A program made the translations under genes and the position numbers. The notes under the pieces were generated by a model. That model searched no databases, was not told the origin of the DNA, and saw nothing but the letters and a program-made list of their open reading frames with translations. Below are positions 35,544 through 44,819 of a DNA stretch of 64,000 bases, in pieces. This stretch comes from Bacteroides thetaiotaomicron VPI-5482 (GTDB taxonomy: Bacteria; Bacteroidota; Bacteroidia; Bacteroidales; Bacteroidaceae), in assembly GCF_000011065.1 (NCBI RefSeq), contig NC_004663.1:4030001-4094000 (forward strand). The letters run 5' to 3'. Each line of letters opens with the position of its first letter. The first letter of the stretch is position 1.

Positions 35544-38500
35544 TAAAAATGAATAATTTGTTGAAACCATTTTTCTTAATGATGCTGGCGGCGCCCGCTA
35601 TCATTTCCACTACGGCACAACAGCAACAGCCTGAATGGCAGAGCCAGTATGCCGTAGGATTGAACAAGCTCGATCCTCATACTTATGTATGGCCTTATGC
35701 AGATGCTTCGGAGGTGGAGAAAGGCACATTCGAGCAGTCACCTTATTATATGAGTCTGAACGGGCAGTGGAAGTTCCATTGGGTGAAGAATCCGGACACT
35801 CGTCCAAAAGATTTTTATAAGCCGTCGTACTATACAGGTGGATGGGCAGATATAAAGGTGCCGGGAAACTGGGAACGTCAGGGATATGGTACGGCTATTT
35901 ATGTGAATGAGACGTACGAGTTTGATGATAAGATGTTTAATTTCAAAAAGAATCCTCCTTTGGTACCTTACAAAGAGAACGAGGTCGGTTCTTATCGGCG
36001 GACTTTTAAAGTGCCTGCCGGATGGGAAGGACGTCGTGTGGTACTCTGCTGTGAAGGAGTGATATCGTTTTATTATGTATGGGTAAACGGTGAGTTTCTC
36101 GGATACAATCAAGGTTCCAAGACTGCTGCCGAATGGGATATCACGGACAAGCTCACCGACGGAGAAAATACGATTGCGCTTGAAGTATATCGCTGGAGTT
36201 CGGGAGCATATTTGGAATGTCAGGATATGTGGCGATTGAGTGGTATTGAACGGGATGTGTATCTTTACAGCACTCCCGAACAATATATTGCCGATTACAA
36301 GGTGACTTCCCTTCTCGAAAAAGAACATTACAAAGAGGGTATCTTCGAACTGGAGGTGGCAGTCGGAGGAACGGCTTCGGGAACGTCCTCCATTGCTTAT
36401 ACATTGAAAGATGCTTCGGACAAGACAGTGCTGGAAGGAAGCCGGAAGCTGGAATCACATGGATCGGGCAATCTGATCGTATTCGATGAACAGCGCCTTC
36501 CTGATGTGAGAAGATGGAATGCGGAGCATCCCGAACTTTATACCTTGTTGTTGGAGTTGAAAGATGCCGGAGGAAAGGTTACGGAAATAACCGGAACAAA
36601 AGTCGGGTTCAGAACTTCTGAGATAAAGAACGGACGTTTCTGTATAAACGGTGTGCCTGTATTGGTGAAAGGTGTTAACCGGCACGAACATTCGCAACTC
36701 GGACGTACAGTAAGCAAAGAACTGATGGAACAGGATATCAGGTTAATGAAACAGCATAACATCAATACGGTACGCAACTCGCATTATCCGGCACATCCCT
36801 ACTGGTATCAGCTTTGCGACCGTTACGGACTTTATGTGATTGATGAGGCTAATATTGAATCGCACGGTATGGGTTATGGTCCTGCCTCTCTTGCAAAGGA
36901 CAGTACGTGGCTTCCTGCCCATATAGACCGTACACGCCGTATGTATGAACGTTCGAAGAATCATCCCTCTGTTGTCATCTGGTCGCTCGGTAATGAAGCC
37001 GGCAACGGAATCAATTTCGAACGTACGTATGACTGGCTGAAATCGGTGGAGAAAAACCGTCCGGTACAATACGAACGTGCGGAAGAAAACTATAATACCG
37101 ATATCTATTGCCGGATGTATCGCAGTGTGGATGTGATCAGAAATTATGTGGCACGCAAGGATATTTATCGTCCTTTCATTCTTTGCGAGTATTTGCATGC
37201 AATGGGCAATAGCTGCGGCGGAATGAAAGAATACTGGGAGGTCTTCGAAAATGAGCCGATGGCACAAGGAGGTTGTATCTGGGACTGGGTAGATCAGTCG
37301 TTCCGTGAAGTAGACAAGGATGGTAAATGGTATTGGACATACGGAGGAGATTACGGGCCGAAAGATGTGCCCAGCTTTGGAAACTTCTGTTGCAATGGGT
37401 TGGTAAATGCTGTCCGGGAACCTCATCCGCATTTGCTGGAAGTAAAGAAGATCTATCAGAATATAAAGAGCACACTGATTGATAAAAAGAATCTGACGGT
37501 TCGTGTGAAGAACTGGTTCGACTTCTCTGATTTGAATGAATATATCCTGCATTGGAAGGTGACGGGAGATGATGGTACTGTTTTGGCAGAAGGCAACAAG
37601 GAGGTGGCATGTGAGCCGCATGCAACGGTGGAGCTTACTTTAGGGGCGGTGCAGCTTCCCAAGACTATCCGTGAAGCTTATCTTGATTTGGGCTGGACAC
37701 GTAAAAAGTCCACTCCTTTAGTGGACACCGCTTGGGAAATTGCTTATGACCAGTTTGTGCTTCCTGCATCCGGAAAAGTATGGAATGGAAAACCTTCTGA
37801 AGCCGGAAAAACGACATTTGAAGTCGATGAAAACACAGGCGCTTTGAAGTCTCTTTGTCTGGACGGAGAAGAGTTGTTGGCTAGTCCGGTCACTATAAGC
37901 CTGTTCCGTCCGGCAACGGATAATGATAATCGGGACAGAATGGGTGCAAAACTATGGAGAAAAGCCGGATTGCATACATTGACCCAAAAGGTGGTTTCTC
38001 TGAAAGAAAGTAAGACATCCGCTACCGCACAGGTAAATATATTGAATGTGACTGGGAAGAAAGTAGGAGATGCCACATTGGAATATACGCTGAATCACAA
38101 TGGATCTTTGAAAGTACAGACTACTTTTCAGCCGGACACGACATGGGTGAAATCAATAGCACGACTGGGATTAACGTTTGAAATGAACGATACCTATGGA
38201 AATGTGACTTATCTGGGACGTGGTGAACACGAAACATACATTGACAGAAACCAGTCTGGTAAAATAGGTATCTATACTACAACGCCCGAAAAGATGTTCC
38301 ATTATTATGTTATCCCCCAGTCGACGGGAAACCGCACCGATGTACGTTGGGTGAAGCTGGCAGACGACAGCGGAAAAGGCTGCTGGATAGAGTCTGATTC
38401 TCCATTCCAGTTTAGTGCTCTCCCTTTCTCTGATTTATTATTGGAGAAGGCACTTCATATCAATGACTTGGAACGTAATGGCAGGATTACCGTACATTTG

Positions 38501-38614
38501 GATGCTAAGCAGGCAGGTGTAGGTACTGCTACATGCGGACCGGGGGTGTTGCCGCCGTATCTGGTTCCGTTGGGAAAGCAAACATTTACTTTCACCATTT
38601 ATCCCGTGAAGTAA
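35540..38614 (+). CDS. GH2 beta-galactosidase
   Basis: 1024 residues, LacZ-like length. Signal peptide within MIKMNNLLKPFFLMMLAAPA; the ATG at 35549 would be an equal choice. Order: jelly-roll (about 60-235, LNGQWKFHWV, VPGNWERQGYGT), immunoglobulin-like domain, TIM barrel with GVNRHEHSQLGRTV, acid/base E486 in SLGNEAGNG and nucleophile E550 in ILCEYLHAMGNSCGG, then further beta domains and a C-terminal small-chain-like beta-sandwich. It would release beta-galactose from glycan chains. The start codon overlaps the GH20 stop (ATGATAA arrangement), so the two are translationally coupled. Confidence 0.95.
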   Translation: MIKMNNLLKPFFLMMLAAPAIISTTAQQQQPEWQSQYAVGLNKLDPHTYVWPYADASEVEKGTFEQSPYYMSLNGQWKFHWVKNPDTRPKDFYKPSYYTGGWADIKVPGNWERQGYGTAIYVNETYEFDDKMFNFKKNPPLVPYKENEVGSYRRTFKVPAGWEGRRVVLCCEGVISFYYVWVNGEFLGYNQGSKTAAEWDITDKLTDGENTIALEVYRWSSGAYLECQDMWRLSGIERDVYLYSTPEQYIADYKVTSLLEKEHYKEGIFELEVAVGGTASGTSSIAYTLKDASDKTVLEGSRKLESHGSGNLIVFDEQRLPDVRRWNAEHPELYTLLLELKDAGGKVTEITGTKVGFRTSEIKNGRFCINGVPVLVKGVNRHEHSQLGRTVSKELMEQDIRLMKQHNINTVRNSHYPAHPYWYQLCDRYGLYVIDEANIESHGMGYGPASLAKDSTWLPAHIDRTRRMYERSKNHPSVVIWSLGNEAGNGINFERTYDWLKSVEKNRPVQYERAEENYNTDIYCRMYRSVDVIRNYVARKDIYRPFILCEYLHAMGNSCGGMKEYWEVFENEPMAQGGCIWDWVDQSFREVDKDGKWYWTYGGDYGPKDVPSFGNFCCNGLVNAVREPHPHLLEVKKIYQNIKSTLIDKKNLTVRVKNWFDFSDLNEYILHWKVTGDDGTVLAEGNKEVACEPHATVELTLGAVQLPKTIREAYLDLGWTRKKSTPLVDTAWEIAYDQFVLPASGKVWNGKPSEAGKTTFEVDENTGALKSLCLDGEELLASPVTISLFRPATDNDNRDRMGAKLWRKAGLHTLTQKVVSLKESKTSATAQVNILNVTGKKVGDATLEYTLNHNGSLKVQTTFQPDTTWVKSIARLGLTFEMNDTYGNVTYLGRGEHETYIDRNQSGKIGIYTTTPEKMFHYYVIPQSTGNRTDVRWVKLADDSGKGCWIESDSPFQFSALPFSDLLLEKALHINDLERNGRITVHLDAKQAGVGTATCGPGVLPPYLVPLGKQTFTFTIYPVK

Positions 38615-38648
38615 GGAAGAGTGATGAAAACTTAAATTTATAAATGCG

Positions 38649-39779
38649 ATGAATAAATTATCTGAGAAAAACACAACCCGTTTGGCATCGTTGGATATCC
38701 TTCGTGGCTTTGACCTGTTTCTTCTTGTCTTCTTTCAGCCGGTGTTTGCGGCGTTGGTACGACAGTTGAACTTGCCGTTTCTCAATGATATCCTTTATCA
38801 GTTTGATCATGAAGTGTGGGAGGGATTCCGTTTTTGGGATCTTGTGATGCCGTTGTTCCTCTTTATGACAGGCGCTTCGATGCCGTTTTCACTGTCAAAG
38901 TACGTCGGTATGTCCGGCAGTTACTGGCTCGTCTATCGGAGGATTCTGAGGCGGGTGTTTCTGCTGTTTATTTTCGGAATGATTGTTCAGGGAAATCTGC
39001 TTGGACTGGACAGCAGTCATATTTATCTCTATTCAAATACTTTGCAGTCTATTGCTGTCGGCTATCTCATTGCGGCAGTCATTCAGTTACATTTTTCATT
39101 CAGGTGGCAGATAGGAATCACTTTATTGTTGCTTTTCATATACTGGATTCCCATGACATTTTTGGGTGACTTCACACCGGCTGGAAACTTTGCCGAACAG
39201 GTGGACAGATGTGTCTTAGGTCGTTTCAGAGATGGTGTTTTCTGGAATGAAGACGGAACGTGGAGCTTTTCACCTTATTACAATTACACATGGATATGGA
39301 GCAGTCTGACATTCGGAGTGACTGTCATGCTCGGAGCTTTTGCCGGAAAGATTATGAAAGAAGGGAAAGCGAACCGTAAAAAGGTGGTACAGACTCTGTC
39401 GGTCATTGGTGTGCTTTTAGTAGGGCTGGCGATGCTTTGGAGTTTGCAGATGCCCATCATTAAGCGTTTGTGGACAGGTAGTATGACATTACTATCCGGT
39501 GGTTATTGCTTTCTGTTGATGGCATTATTTTATTATTGGATTGACTATAAAGGACACAGCCGCGGGTTGAACTGGCTGAAAGTGTATGGTATGAATTCCA
39601 TCACGGCTTATCTGTTGGGCGAAGTGGTGAACTTCCGTTGCATTGCTGATTCGGTCAGTTACGGGTTGAAACAATACATCGGAGATTATTATCCCGTATG
39701 GCTTACTTTTGCTAATTATCTTATTCTTTTCTTCCTGTTGAGAATGATGTATAAACGTGGCTTGTTTTTAAAAGTTTAG
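38649..39779 (+). CDS. DUF5009 / HGSNAT-like membrane acyltransferase
   Basis: 376 residues with about ten membrane spans. The N-terminus (RLASLDILRGFDLFLLVFFQP) and GFRFWDLVMPLFLFMTGASMPFS match the Bacteroidetes DUF5009 group, related to eukaryotic heparan-alpha-glucosaminide N-acetyltransferase. That enzyme moves acetyl from cytoplasmic acetyl-CoA across the membrane onto a sugar amine. As last gene of the PUL operon it may modify a periplasmic sugar released by the upstream enzymes; this is inference from homology and position. The family in bacteria is poorly characterised. Confidence 0.8.
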   Translation: MNKLSEKNTTRLASLDILRGFDLFLLVFFQPVFAALVRQLNLPFLNDILYQFDHEVWEGFRFWDLVMPLFLFMTGASMPFSLSKYVGMSGSYWLVYRRILRRVFLLFIFGMIVQGNLLGLDSSHIYLYSNTLQSIAVGYLIAAVIQLHFSFRWQIGITLLLLFIYWIPMTFLGDFTPAGNFAEQVDRCVLGRFRDGVFWNEDGTWSFSPYYNYTWIWSSLTFGVTVMLGAFAGKIMKEGKANRKKVVQTLSVIGVLLVGLAMLWSLQMPIIKRLWTGSMTLLSGGYCFLLMALFYYWIDYKGHSRGLNWLKVYGMNSITAYLLGEVVNFRCIADSVSYGLKQYIGDYYPVWLTFANYLILFFLLRMMYKRGLFLKV

Positions 39780-39810
39780 TGGAGCGGTAATCTCTCCTCT
39801 CTTAAAATAA

Positions 39811-39856
39811 AAAGAGCCATTTTAATCCCGAAAAGCAGGAGATAAAATGGCTCTTT
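39811..39856. terminator. Bidirectional hairpin terminator
   Basis: AAAGAGCCATTTTA (39811-39824) pairs perfectly with 39843-39856, between the convergent DUF5009 and SulP genes, with T-rich ends on both strands. Confidence 0.8.
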
Positions 39857-39874
39857 CTTTATGTTGGAATCTCT

Positions 39875-41554
39875 TTATTTCATGACTTCTTCCGCTCTAT
39901 CCAGCGCTATCTTGAAGTTCGGGCAGATATTTTCTTTTCCCAGCAATTCATAGAATCCGGATTTCTCCAGTACCTTATATACTTTCTCATTGACTCCGGA
40001 AAGAATGACGGTAATCTTTTCTTTCTGCGACATTTCGCAAAGTGTAGTTAGATTATGAATACCTGTGGAGTCGATGAACGGAACTTTACGCATACGGATG
40101 ATGCGTACATTCGGACGGTCTCCCAGCTGCGCCATCGTTTCTTCGAACTTTGTAGCGATACCGAAGAAGTAAGGGCCGGTGATCTCATATACTTCCACTC
40201 CTTTAGGGATCATGATGTTTTCTTCGTTGACGGCGATATCCGATTCTTTATTCGGGTCGATCTCATCCGTAATGACGGAGATTTCAGTAGTTTCCATGAC
40301 ACGTTTCATGAAGAGTACGCAGGCGATGATCAGTCCTACTTCGATGGCAACTGTCAAGTCGAAGATAACAGTGAGGAAGAAAGTAATCAGCAGTACGGTG
40401 ACATCGGATTTCGGATTCTTCAGTAAAGCCTTGAAGACGCGCCAGCCGCTCATATTATAAGATACGATGACCAGTACTCCGGCAAGGCAAGCCATCGGAA
40501 TATACTGTGCCAGCGGCATCAGGAAAAGAAGAATCAGAAGAAGGACAATCGCATGGATAATACCTGCAATCGGCGTCTTACCTCCATTGTTGATATTCGT
40601 CATCGTACGGGCAATAGCTCCGGTAGCGGGGATACCTCCGAACAATGGCGCTACGATATTTGCCGCACCCTGTGCGATTAGTTCCGTGTTGGAATCATGA
40701 CGGTCGCCTATCACACCATCGGCTACGGTGGCAGACAAGAGTGATTCAATAGCTCCCAGCACTGCAATAGTGATAGCTACCGGAAACAGATTTTTGATAG
40801 CTTCCCAATCCAAAGCCGGTACAACGGCATCCGGCAATTCTGACTTAATGGTGAAACGGTCGCCGATGGTCGGAATGCAATCTATTCCGCCATAAGTCTT
40901 CATCAGATAGACGGCCACTGTCACTACAATAATGGCAATCAGCGATCCGGGAATTTTTTTAGAAAACCGGGGAGTGATTGCAATGATAATGATGCTGACA
41001 ATACTTACAATGGTATTCCACCAATTCACGGTATCGAAATGACGGAAATAAATCATCCATTTCCCGACAAAGTCTCCCGGTACTTTTTCACCTCCGAAAG
41101 ACAGGCCGAAGATATCGGCAATCTGCGTAGTAAAAATGGTAACGGCAATACCGCTGGTGAAACCGACGATAATGGGATACGGAATAAACTTGATAACGGC
41201 TCCGAGCTTGAACACTCCTAATAATATAAGGAGAACACCTGCCATAAGCGTCGCCACAATCAGTCCGGCTTCGCCATATTGCTGGATGATGCCGTAGATG
41301 ATCACAATGAAAGCTCCTGTCGGTCCGCCGATCTGGACTTTGCTTCCTCCCAGCAGAGAGATGATGAATCCGGCAATAATAGCAGTGATAATACCTTTCT
41401 CGGGCGATACTCCCGAAGCAATACCGAAGGCGATGGCCAGTGGAAGTGCTACGATGCCGACAATGACGCCTGCCATCAGGTCCGCCATAAACGTTTCTTT
41501 CGAATAATTCTTTAAACAAGAAACCAATTTGGGTTTAAATTCAAATAACTTCAT
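39875..41554 (-). CDS. SulP/SLC26-family anion transporter with STAS domain
   Basis: 559 residues. The SulP start is clear (ETFMADLMAGVIVGIVALPLAIAFGIASGVSPEKGIITAIIAGF split over helices 1-2), with the repeated GPTGAFIV and GFTSGIAVTIF core helices. A cytoplasmic STAS domain follows at about 450-550 (VEVYEITGPYFFGIATKFEE, FIDSTGIHNL). Substrates in this family are sulfate, bicarbonate and dicarboxylates; the sequence alone does not decide. Sulfate export or import would be natural beside a sulfatase PUL, but the gene is on the opposite strand with its own promoter region and may be unrelated. Confidence 0.93.
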   Translation of the reverse strand: MKLFEFKPKLVSCLKNYSKETFMADLMAGVIVGIVALPLAIAFGIASGVSPEKGIITAIIAGFIISLLGGSKVQIGGPTGAFIVIIYGIIQQYGEAGLIVATLMAGVLLILLGVFKLGAVIKFIPYPIIVGFTSGIAVTIFTTQIADIFGLSFGGEKVPGDFVGKWMIYFRHFDTVNWWNTIVSIVSIIIIAITPRFSKKIPGSLIAIIVVTVAVYLMKTYGGIDCIPTIGDRFTIKSELPDAVVPALDWEAIKNLFPVAITIAVLGAIESLLSATVADGVIGDRHDSNTELIAQGAANIVAPLFGGIPATGAIARTMTNINNGGKTPIAGIIHAIVLLLILLFLMPLAQYIPMACLAGVLVIVSYNMSGWRVFKALLKNPKSDVTVLLITFFLTVIFDLTVAIEVGLIIACVLFMKRVMETTEISVITDEIDPNKESDIAVNEENIMIPKGVEVYEITGPYFFGIATKFEETMAQLGDRPNVRIIRMRKVPFIDSTGIHNLTTLCEMSQKEKITVILSGVNEKVYKVLEKSGFYELLGKENICPNFKIALDRAEEVMK

Positions 41555-41729
41555 TTCTGTGAATTATTATATATAATTTGCTCTTTTGCAAAGTAGAGGT
41601 TGCAAAATTACGCAAAATAATCGAGATAAGTATGTTTAGCAACATGCTATTTGATTGTTGATAGGTTTTATCTATGAATCGATAGTTTTTATTCATCAAG
41701 AAAAGGGAGCTTATTACGAACAAATCGCT

Positions 41730-41737
41730 TATATTTG
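41730..41737 (+). promoter_or_regulatory. Putative -7 element for rubrerythrin
   Basis: TATATTTG matches TAnnTTTG and lies 61 bp before the ATG at 41799, giving a leader of roughly 55 nt. Confidence 0.5.
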
Positions 41738-41798
41738 CGTTATAAATAGTACGACAAGTTACGTTTGGTAATAACCAATTTAAATATAGATTAGAATT

Positions 41799-42377
41799 AT
41801 GACTAAAAGTATTAAAGGAACCCAGACAGAGAAGAATCTGCTGACTTCATTCGCAGGAGAATCACAGGCTAGAATGCGTTACACTTATTTTGCAAGTGTT
41901 GCAAAGAAGGAAGGTTACGAACAAATTTCAGCAATCTTCACAGAGACAGCTGATCAGGAAAAGGAACACGCTAAACGTATGTTCAAGTTCCTGGAAGGTG
42001 GTATGGTAGAAATTACTGCCAGCTATCCGGCTGGTGTGATCGGTAATACACTCGAAAATCTTCGCGCTGCCGCTGCCGGCGAACACGAAGAATGGTCACT
42101 GGATTATCCTCATTTCGCTGATGTGGCAGAACAGGAAGGTTTCCCGATGATTGCTGCTATGTACCGCAATATCTCAATCGCTGAGAAAGGCCACGAAGAA
42201 AGATACCTGGCTTTCATGAACAACATCGAAAATATGACTGTATTCGCTAAAGAAGGCGAAGTGGTATGGCAATGCCGTAACTGCGGTTATATCGAAATCG
42301 GTAAGGAAGCTCCTGAAGTTTGCCCGGCATGTTTGCATCCGCAGGCTTATTTCGAGGTGAAGAAAGAAAACTATTAA
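41799..42377 (+). CDS. rbr: Rubrerythrin
   Basis: 192 residues. The N-terminal four-helix diiron domain shows ESQARMRY, ETADQEKEHAKRMF and EKGHEERY (the Glu and His ligands). The C-terminal rubredoxin-like domain has the CRNCGY and CPACLHP knuckles (about 160-180) binding one iron. The protein reduces hydrogen peroxide in the cytoplasm of anaerobes. It is a single-gene unit closed by a strong terminator. The diiron motifs are complete, so it should be active. Confidence 0.97.
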   Translation: MTKSIKGTQTEKNLLTSFAGESQARMRYTYFASVAKKEGYEQISAIFTETADQEKEHAKRMFKFLEGGMVEITASYPAGVIGNTLENLRAAAAGEHEEWSLDYPHFADVAEQEGFPMIAAMYRNISIAEKGHEERYLAFMNNIENMTVFAKEGEVVWQCRNCGYIEIGKEAPEVCPACLHPQAYFEVKKENY

Positions 42378-42402
42378 TAATAAGAGGTGTTTATTAGATA
42401 AT

Positions 42403-42440
42403 AAAAGTGCCGCTTGCATATGATTGCAAGCGGCACTTTT
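42403..42440. terminator. Hairpin terminator after rubrerythrin
   Basis: AAAAGTGCCGCTTGCA (42403-42418) pairs perfectly with 42425-42440 around a 6-nt loop, ending in TTTT. It also ends the convergent DUF4884 transcript. Confidence 0.9.
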
Positions 42441-42458
42441 ATTTATTAAGACATTTCA

Positions 42459-42731
42459 TTATCTGACTGTATCATCTCTGTAGATCGTTACAGTCCTTTC
42501 TTTCGTAGAGTCATTTTTGATACTGGTCACATCTCCCTTTGTGGTAAAGTACACATAGTTTCCCATATCCATAAATCGATAGACTTTGACTCCGTCATGC
42601 TCGAACAAATAGCTGACTTCGTAAGTTCGGTTGTTTTCCGATTTGCCTTGTTTCAATGGGATACCTGTATAGCAGGAACTTACACCTGCCATAACGAATA
42701 AAAGAATAAATAGTCTAGTTAATGTTTTCAT
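42459..42731 (-). CDS. DUF4884 small lipoprotein
   Basis: 90 residues. Lipoprotein signal MKTLTRLFILLFVMAGVSSC with Cys 20. The YEVSYLFEHDGVKVYRFMDMGNYVYFTT core is the DUF4884 pattern in Bacteroides. No function is known. It follows nadB by only 2 bp on the same strand, so it is co-transcribed with it, though an NAD role for a lipoprotein seems unlikely. Confidence 0.8.
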   Translation of the reverse strand: MKTLTRLFILLFVMAGVSSCYTGIPLKQGKSENNRTYEVSYLFEHDGVKVYRFMDMGNYVYFTTKGDVTSIKNDSTKERTVTIYRDDTVR

Positions 42732-42733
42732 GA

Positions 42734-44305
42734 TTATTTTTTAGCGTGTGGATAATCAATCGTATAATGCAATCCGCGGCTTTCTTTGCGTTCCATTGCC
42801 TGACGCATAATCAGATATCCTACGTTGACCATATTACGCAATTCGCAAATCTCTCTGGAGGCTACGCTGCGTTTGAACAGGCTTTCAGTTTCTTCGTAAA
42901 TGATATCCAGTCGGTCCCAGGCACGTTTCAGACGAAGGTCGCTGCGGACAATACCTACATAAGTACTCATAATCTGGTTAACTTCCTTCATGCTTTGCGT
43001 GATCAGTACCATCTCTTCCGGTGAACGGGTTCCCTCGTCGTTCCATTCGGGGATGGCTTCGTTGTAGGCATACTGGTCTACAACTCTCAGGCTATGCTTG
43101 GCGGCAGCGTCGGCATATACGACAGCTTCGATCAGTGAGTTGGAAGCCAGACGGTTACCACCGTGGAGACCGGTGCAGGAGCACTCTCCCACTGCGTAGA
43201 GGCGTTCGATAGAAGACTGTCCGTTCAGGTCTACAAGGATACCGCCGCAAAGATAGTGGGCTGCCGGAGCTACCGGAATGTAATCTTTGGTGATGTCGAT
43301 GCCCAAGCTGAGGCATTTCTCGTAAATATTGGGAAAGTGCTTCTTTGTCTCTTCCGGGTCTTTGTGGGTGACGTCAAGATAAACATGGTCATCACCCCGA
43401 TTTTTCATTTCGTTGTCAATAGCACGGGCTACGATATCGCGCGGAGCGAGTGAAAGACGGGGATCGTATTTTTGCATGAACTCCTTGCCGTCCATTGTGC
43501 GGAGTACGCCACCGTAGCCACGCATCGCTTCCGTAATCAGGAACGAAGGGCGGTCGCCCGGATGGTACAGGGCGGTGGGGTGGAATTGCACAAACTCCAT
43601 ATCCTTCACTGTACCTTTGGCACGGTAGACCATGGCGATACCGTCTCCGGTAGCGACTAGCGGATTGGTGGTCGTTTTATAAACAGCTCCTACTCCACCG
43701 GTGGCCATAAGAGTCACTTTGGCGAGGTAGGTATCTACTTTTCCGGTTTTCGGGTCGAGGATGTAGGCACCGTAGCATTTGATGTCCGGTGTCTGGCGGG
43801 TAACAGTTACTCCCAGATGATGTTGGGTCAGTATTTCAACGGCAAACTGGTTTTCGATCACCTCGATGTTCGGATGCCTTTGCACGGCTTTGATCAGGCT
43901 GTCCTGAATCTCTGCTCCCGTATTATCTTTATGGTGAAGAATGCGGAACTCGGAGTGTCCTCCCTCGCGGTGCAAGTCAAATTCGCCTTTCTCGTTTTTG
44001 TCGAAGTCCACGCCCCATTTGATCAGTTCTTCAATTTGCGCAGGCGCTTCGCGCACTACTTTTTCTACTGCGCCACGGTCACTGATCCAGTCGCCGGCAA
44101 TCATCGTGTCTTCAATGTGTTTGTCGAAATTATCCACCAGCAGGTTGGTGACGGACGCCACTCCTCCTTGTGCGAAGTACGTATTGGCTTCTTCCAGCCC
44201 GCTTTTACAGATAAGAGCAACTTTACCTTTGTGCGCCACTTTGAGCGCAAAACTCATACCGGCAATTCCGGAGCCGATAACGAGGAAATCGAATTTTCTT
44301 ACCAT
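42734..44305 (-). CDS. nadB: L-aspartate oxidase NadB
   Basis: 523 residues, standard length. FAD-binding GSGIAGMSFALKVA near residue 11, then EEANTYFAQGGVASV, EGGHSEFRILHHKDNTG and the HPTALYHPG active-site block, followed by GGILVDLNGQSSIERLYAVGECSCTGLHGGNRLASNSL, all conserved in the succinate dehydrogenase/aspartate oxidase family. It oxidises aspartate to iminoaspartate (in anaerobes with fumarate as acceptor) for NadA. Divergent from the PH-domain gene. Confidence 0.97.
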   Translation of the reverse strand: MVRKFDFLVIGSGIAGMSFALKVAHKGKVALICKSGLEEANTYFAQGGVASVTNLLVDNFDKHIEDTMIAGDWISDRGAVEKVVREAPAQIEELIKWGVDFDKNEKGEFDLHREGGHSEFRILHHKDNTGAEIQDSLIKAVQRHPNIEVIENQFAVEILTQHHLGVTVTRQTPDIKCYGAYILDPKTGKVDTYLAKVTLMATGGVGAVYKTTTNPLVATGDGIAMVYRAKGTVKDMEFVQFHPTALYHPGDRPSFLITEAMRGYGGVLRTMDGKEFMQKYDPRLSLAPRDIVARAIDNEMKNRGDDHVYLDVTHKDPEETKKHFPNIYEKCLSLGIDITKDYIPVAPAAHYLCGGILVDLNGQSSIERLYAVGECSCTGLHGGNRLASNSLIEAVVYADAAAKHSLRVVDQYAYNEAIPEWNDEGTRSPEEMVLITQSMKEVNQIMSTYVGIVRSDLRLKRAWDRLDIIYEETESLFKRSVASREICELRNMVNVGYLIMRQAMERKESRGLHYTIDYPHAKK

Positions 44306-44326
44306 AATTTTGTTTATTTCTCACCG

Positions 44327-44334
44327 CAAAGCTA
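44327..44334 (-). promoter_or_regulatory. Putative -7 element for nadB
   Basis: The minus strand reads TAGCTTTG, a TAnnTTTG match, 21 bp before the nadB start codon. Confidence 0.5.
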
Positions 44335-44412
44335 CAAAATAAGTCACTTCGTTGTTCTTTTCGTTGTCACTAATTCATAAATTTGCTACCTTGCACGCAA
44401 AAATCTGACAAA

Positions 44413-44808
44413 ATGAATCGAATTTTTCATGCCCGCATCGCCTGGTACCAGTATTTTCTGCTGGTGGTGCTTACTGTAAATGCCGTGGGCGCTTTGTGGT
44501 GTAAATATATCTTGCCGGCAGTGCTACTAATGCTCCTGCTTATTGTAGTCATCGAACAGATTATTCATACGGTTTACACTGTATCTACTGATGGAGTTCT
44601 GGAGATATCCACTGGACGTTTTATGCGTAAAAAAGTAATTCCTATTGCCGAAATCACAGCTATCCGGAAGTATCATTCCATGAAATTCGGAAAGTTTTCG
44701 GTGACGAATTATGTCTTGATAGAGTATGGAAACGGAAAGTTTGCTTCGGTGATGCCTGTCAAGGAACGTGAATTTGTGGAGTTGATTAAAAAGAGAATGG
44801 AACAATAA
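44413..44808 (+). CDS. Small membrane protein with bacterial PH-like domain
   Basis: About 131 residues from 44413; an upstream in-frame ATG at 44383 lies in the intergenic region and is less likely. Two membrane spans (WYQYFLLVVLTVNAVGALW and ILPAVLLMLLLIVVIEQII) are followed by a bPH/DUF304-type fold (VSTDGVLEISTGRFMRKKVIPIAEITAIRKYHS). Such proteins are inner-membrane components of unknown role. It sits 11 bp before lpdA, probably one operon. Confidence 0.7.
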   Translation: MNRIFHARIAWYQYFLLVVLTVNAVGALWCKYILPAVLLMLLLIVVIEQIIHTVYTVSTDGVLEISTGRFMRKKVIPIAEITAIRKYHSMKFGKFSVTNYVLIEYGNGKFASVMPVKEREFVELIKKRMEQ

Positions 44809-44819
44809 ATTTTATACCT

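Noticed and set aside
36743..37621. A 292-codon minus-strand frame opposite the GH2 gene (and similar frames opposite GH31 and GH95)
   Set aside because: These are shadows of strongly coding genes with intact catalytic motifs; no promoter or start context supports them.
42747..42755. Exact DnaA box (TGTGGATAA) at the end of nadB
   Set aside because: A single 9-mer inside coding DNA is expected by chance in 64 kb.
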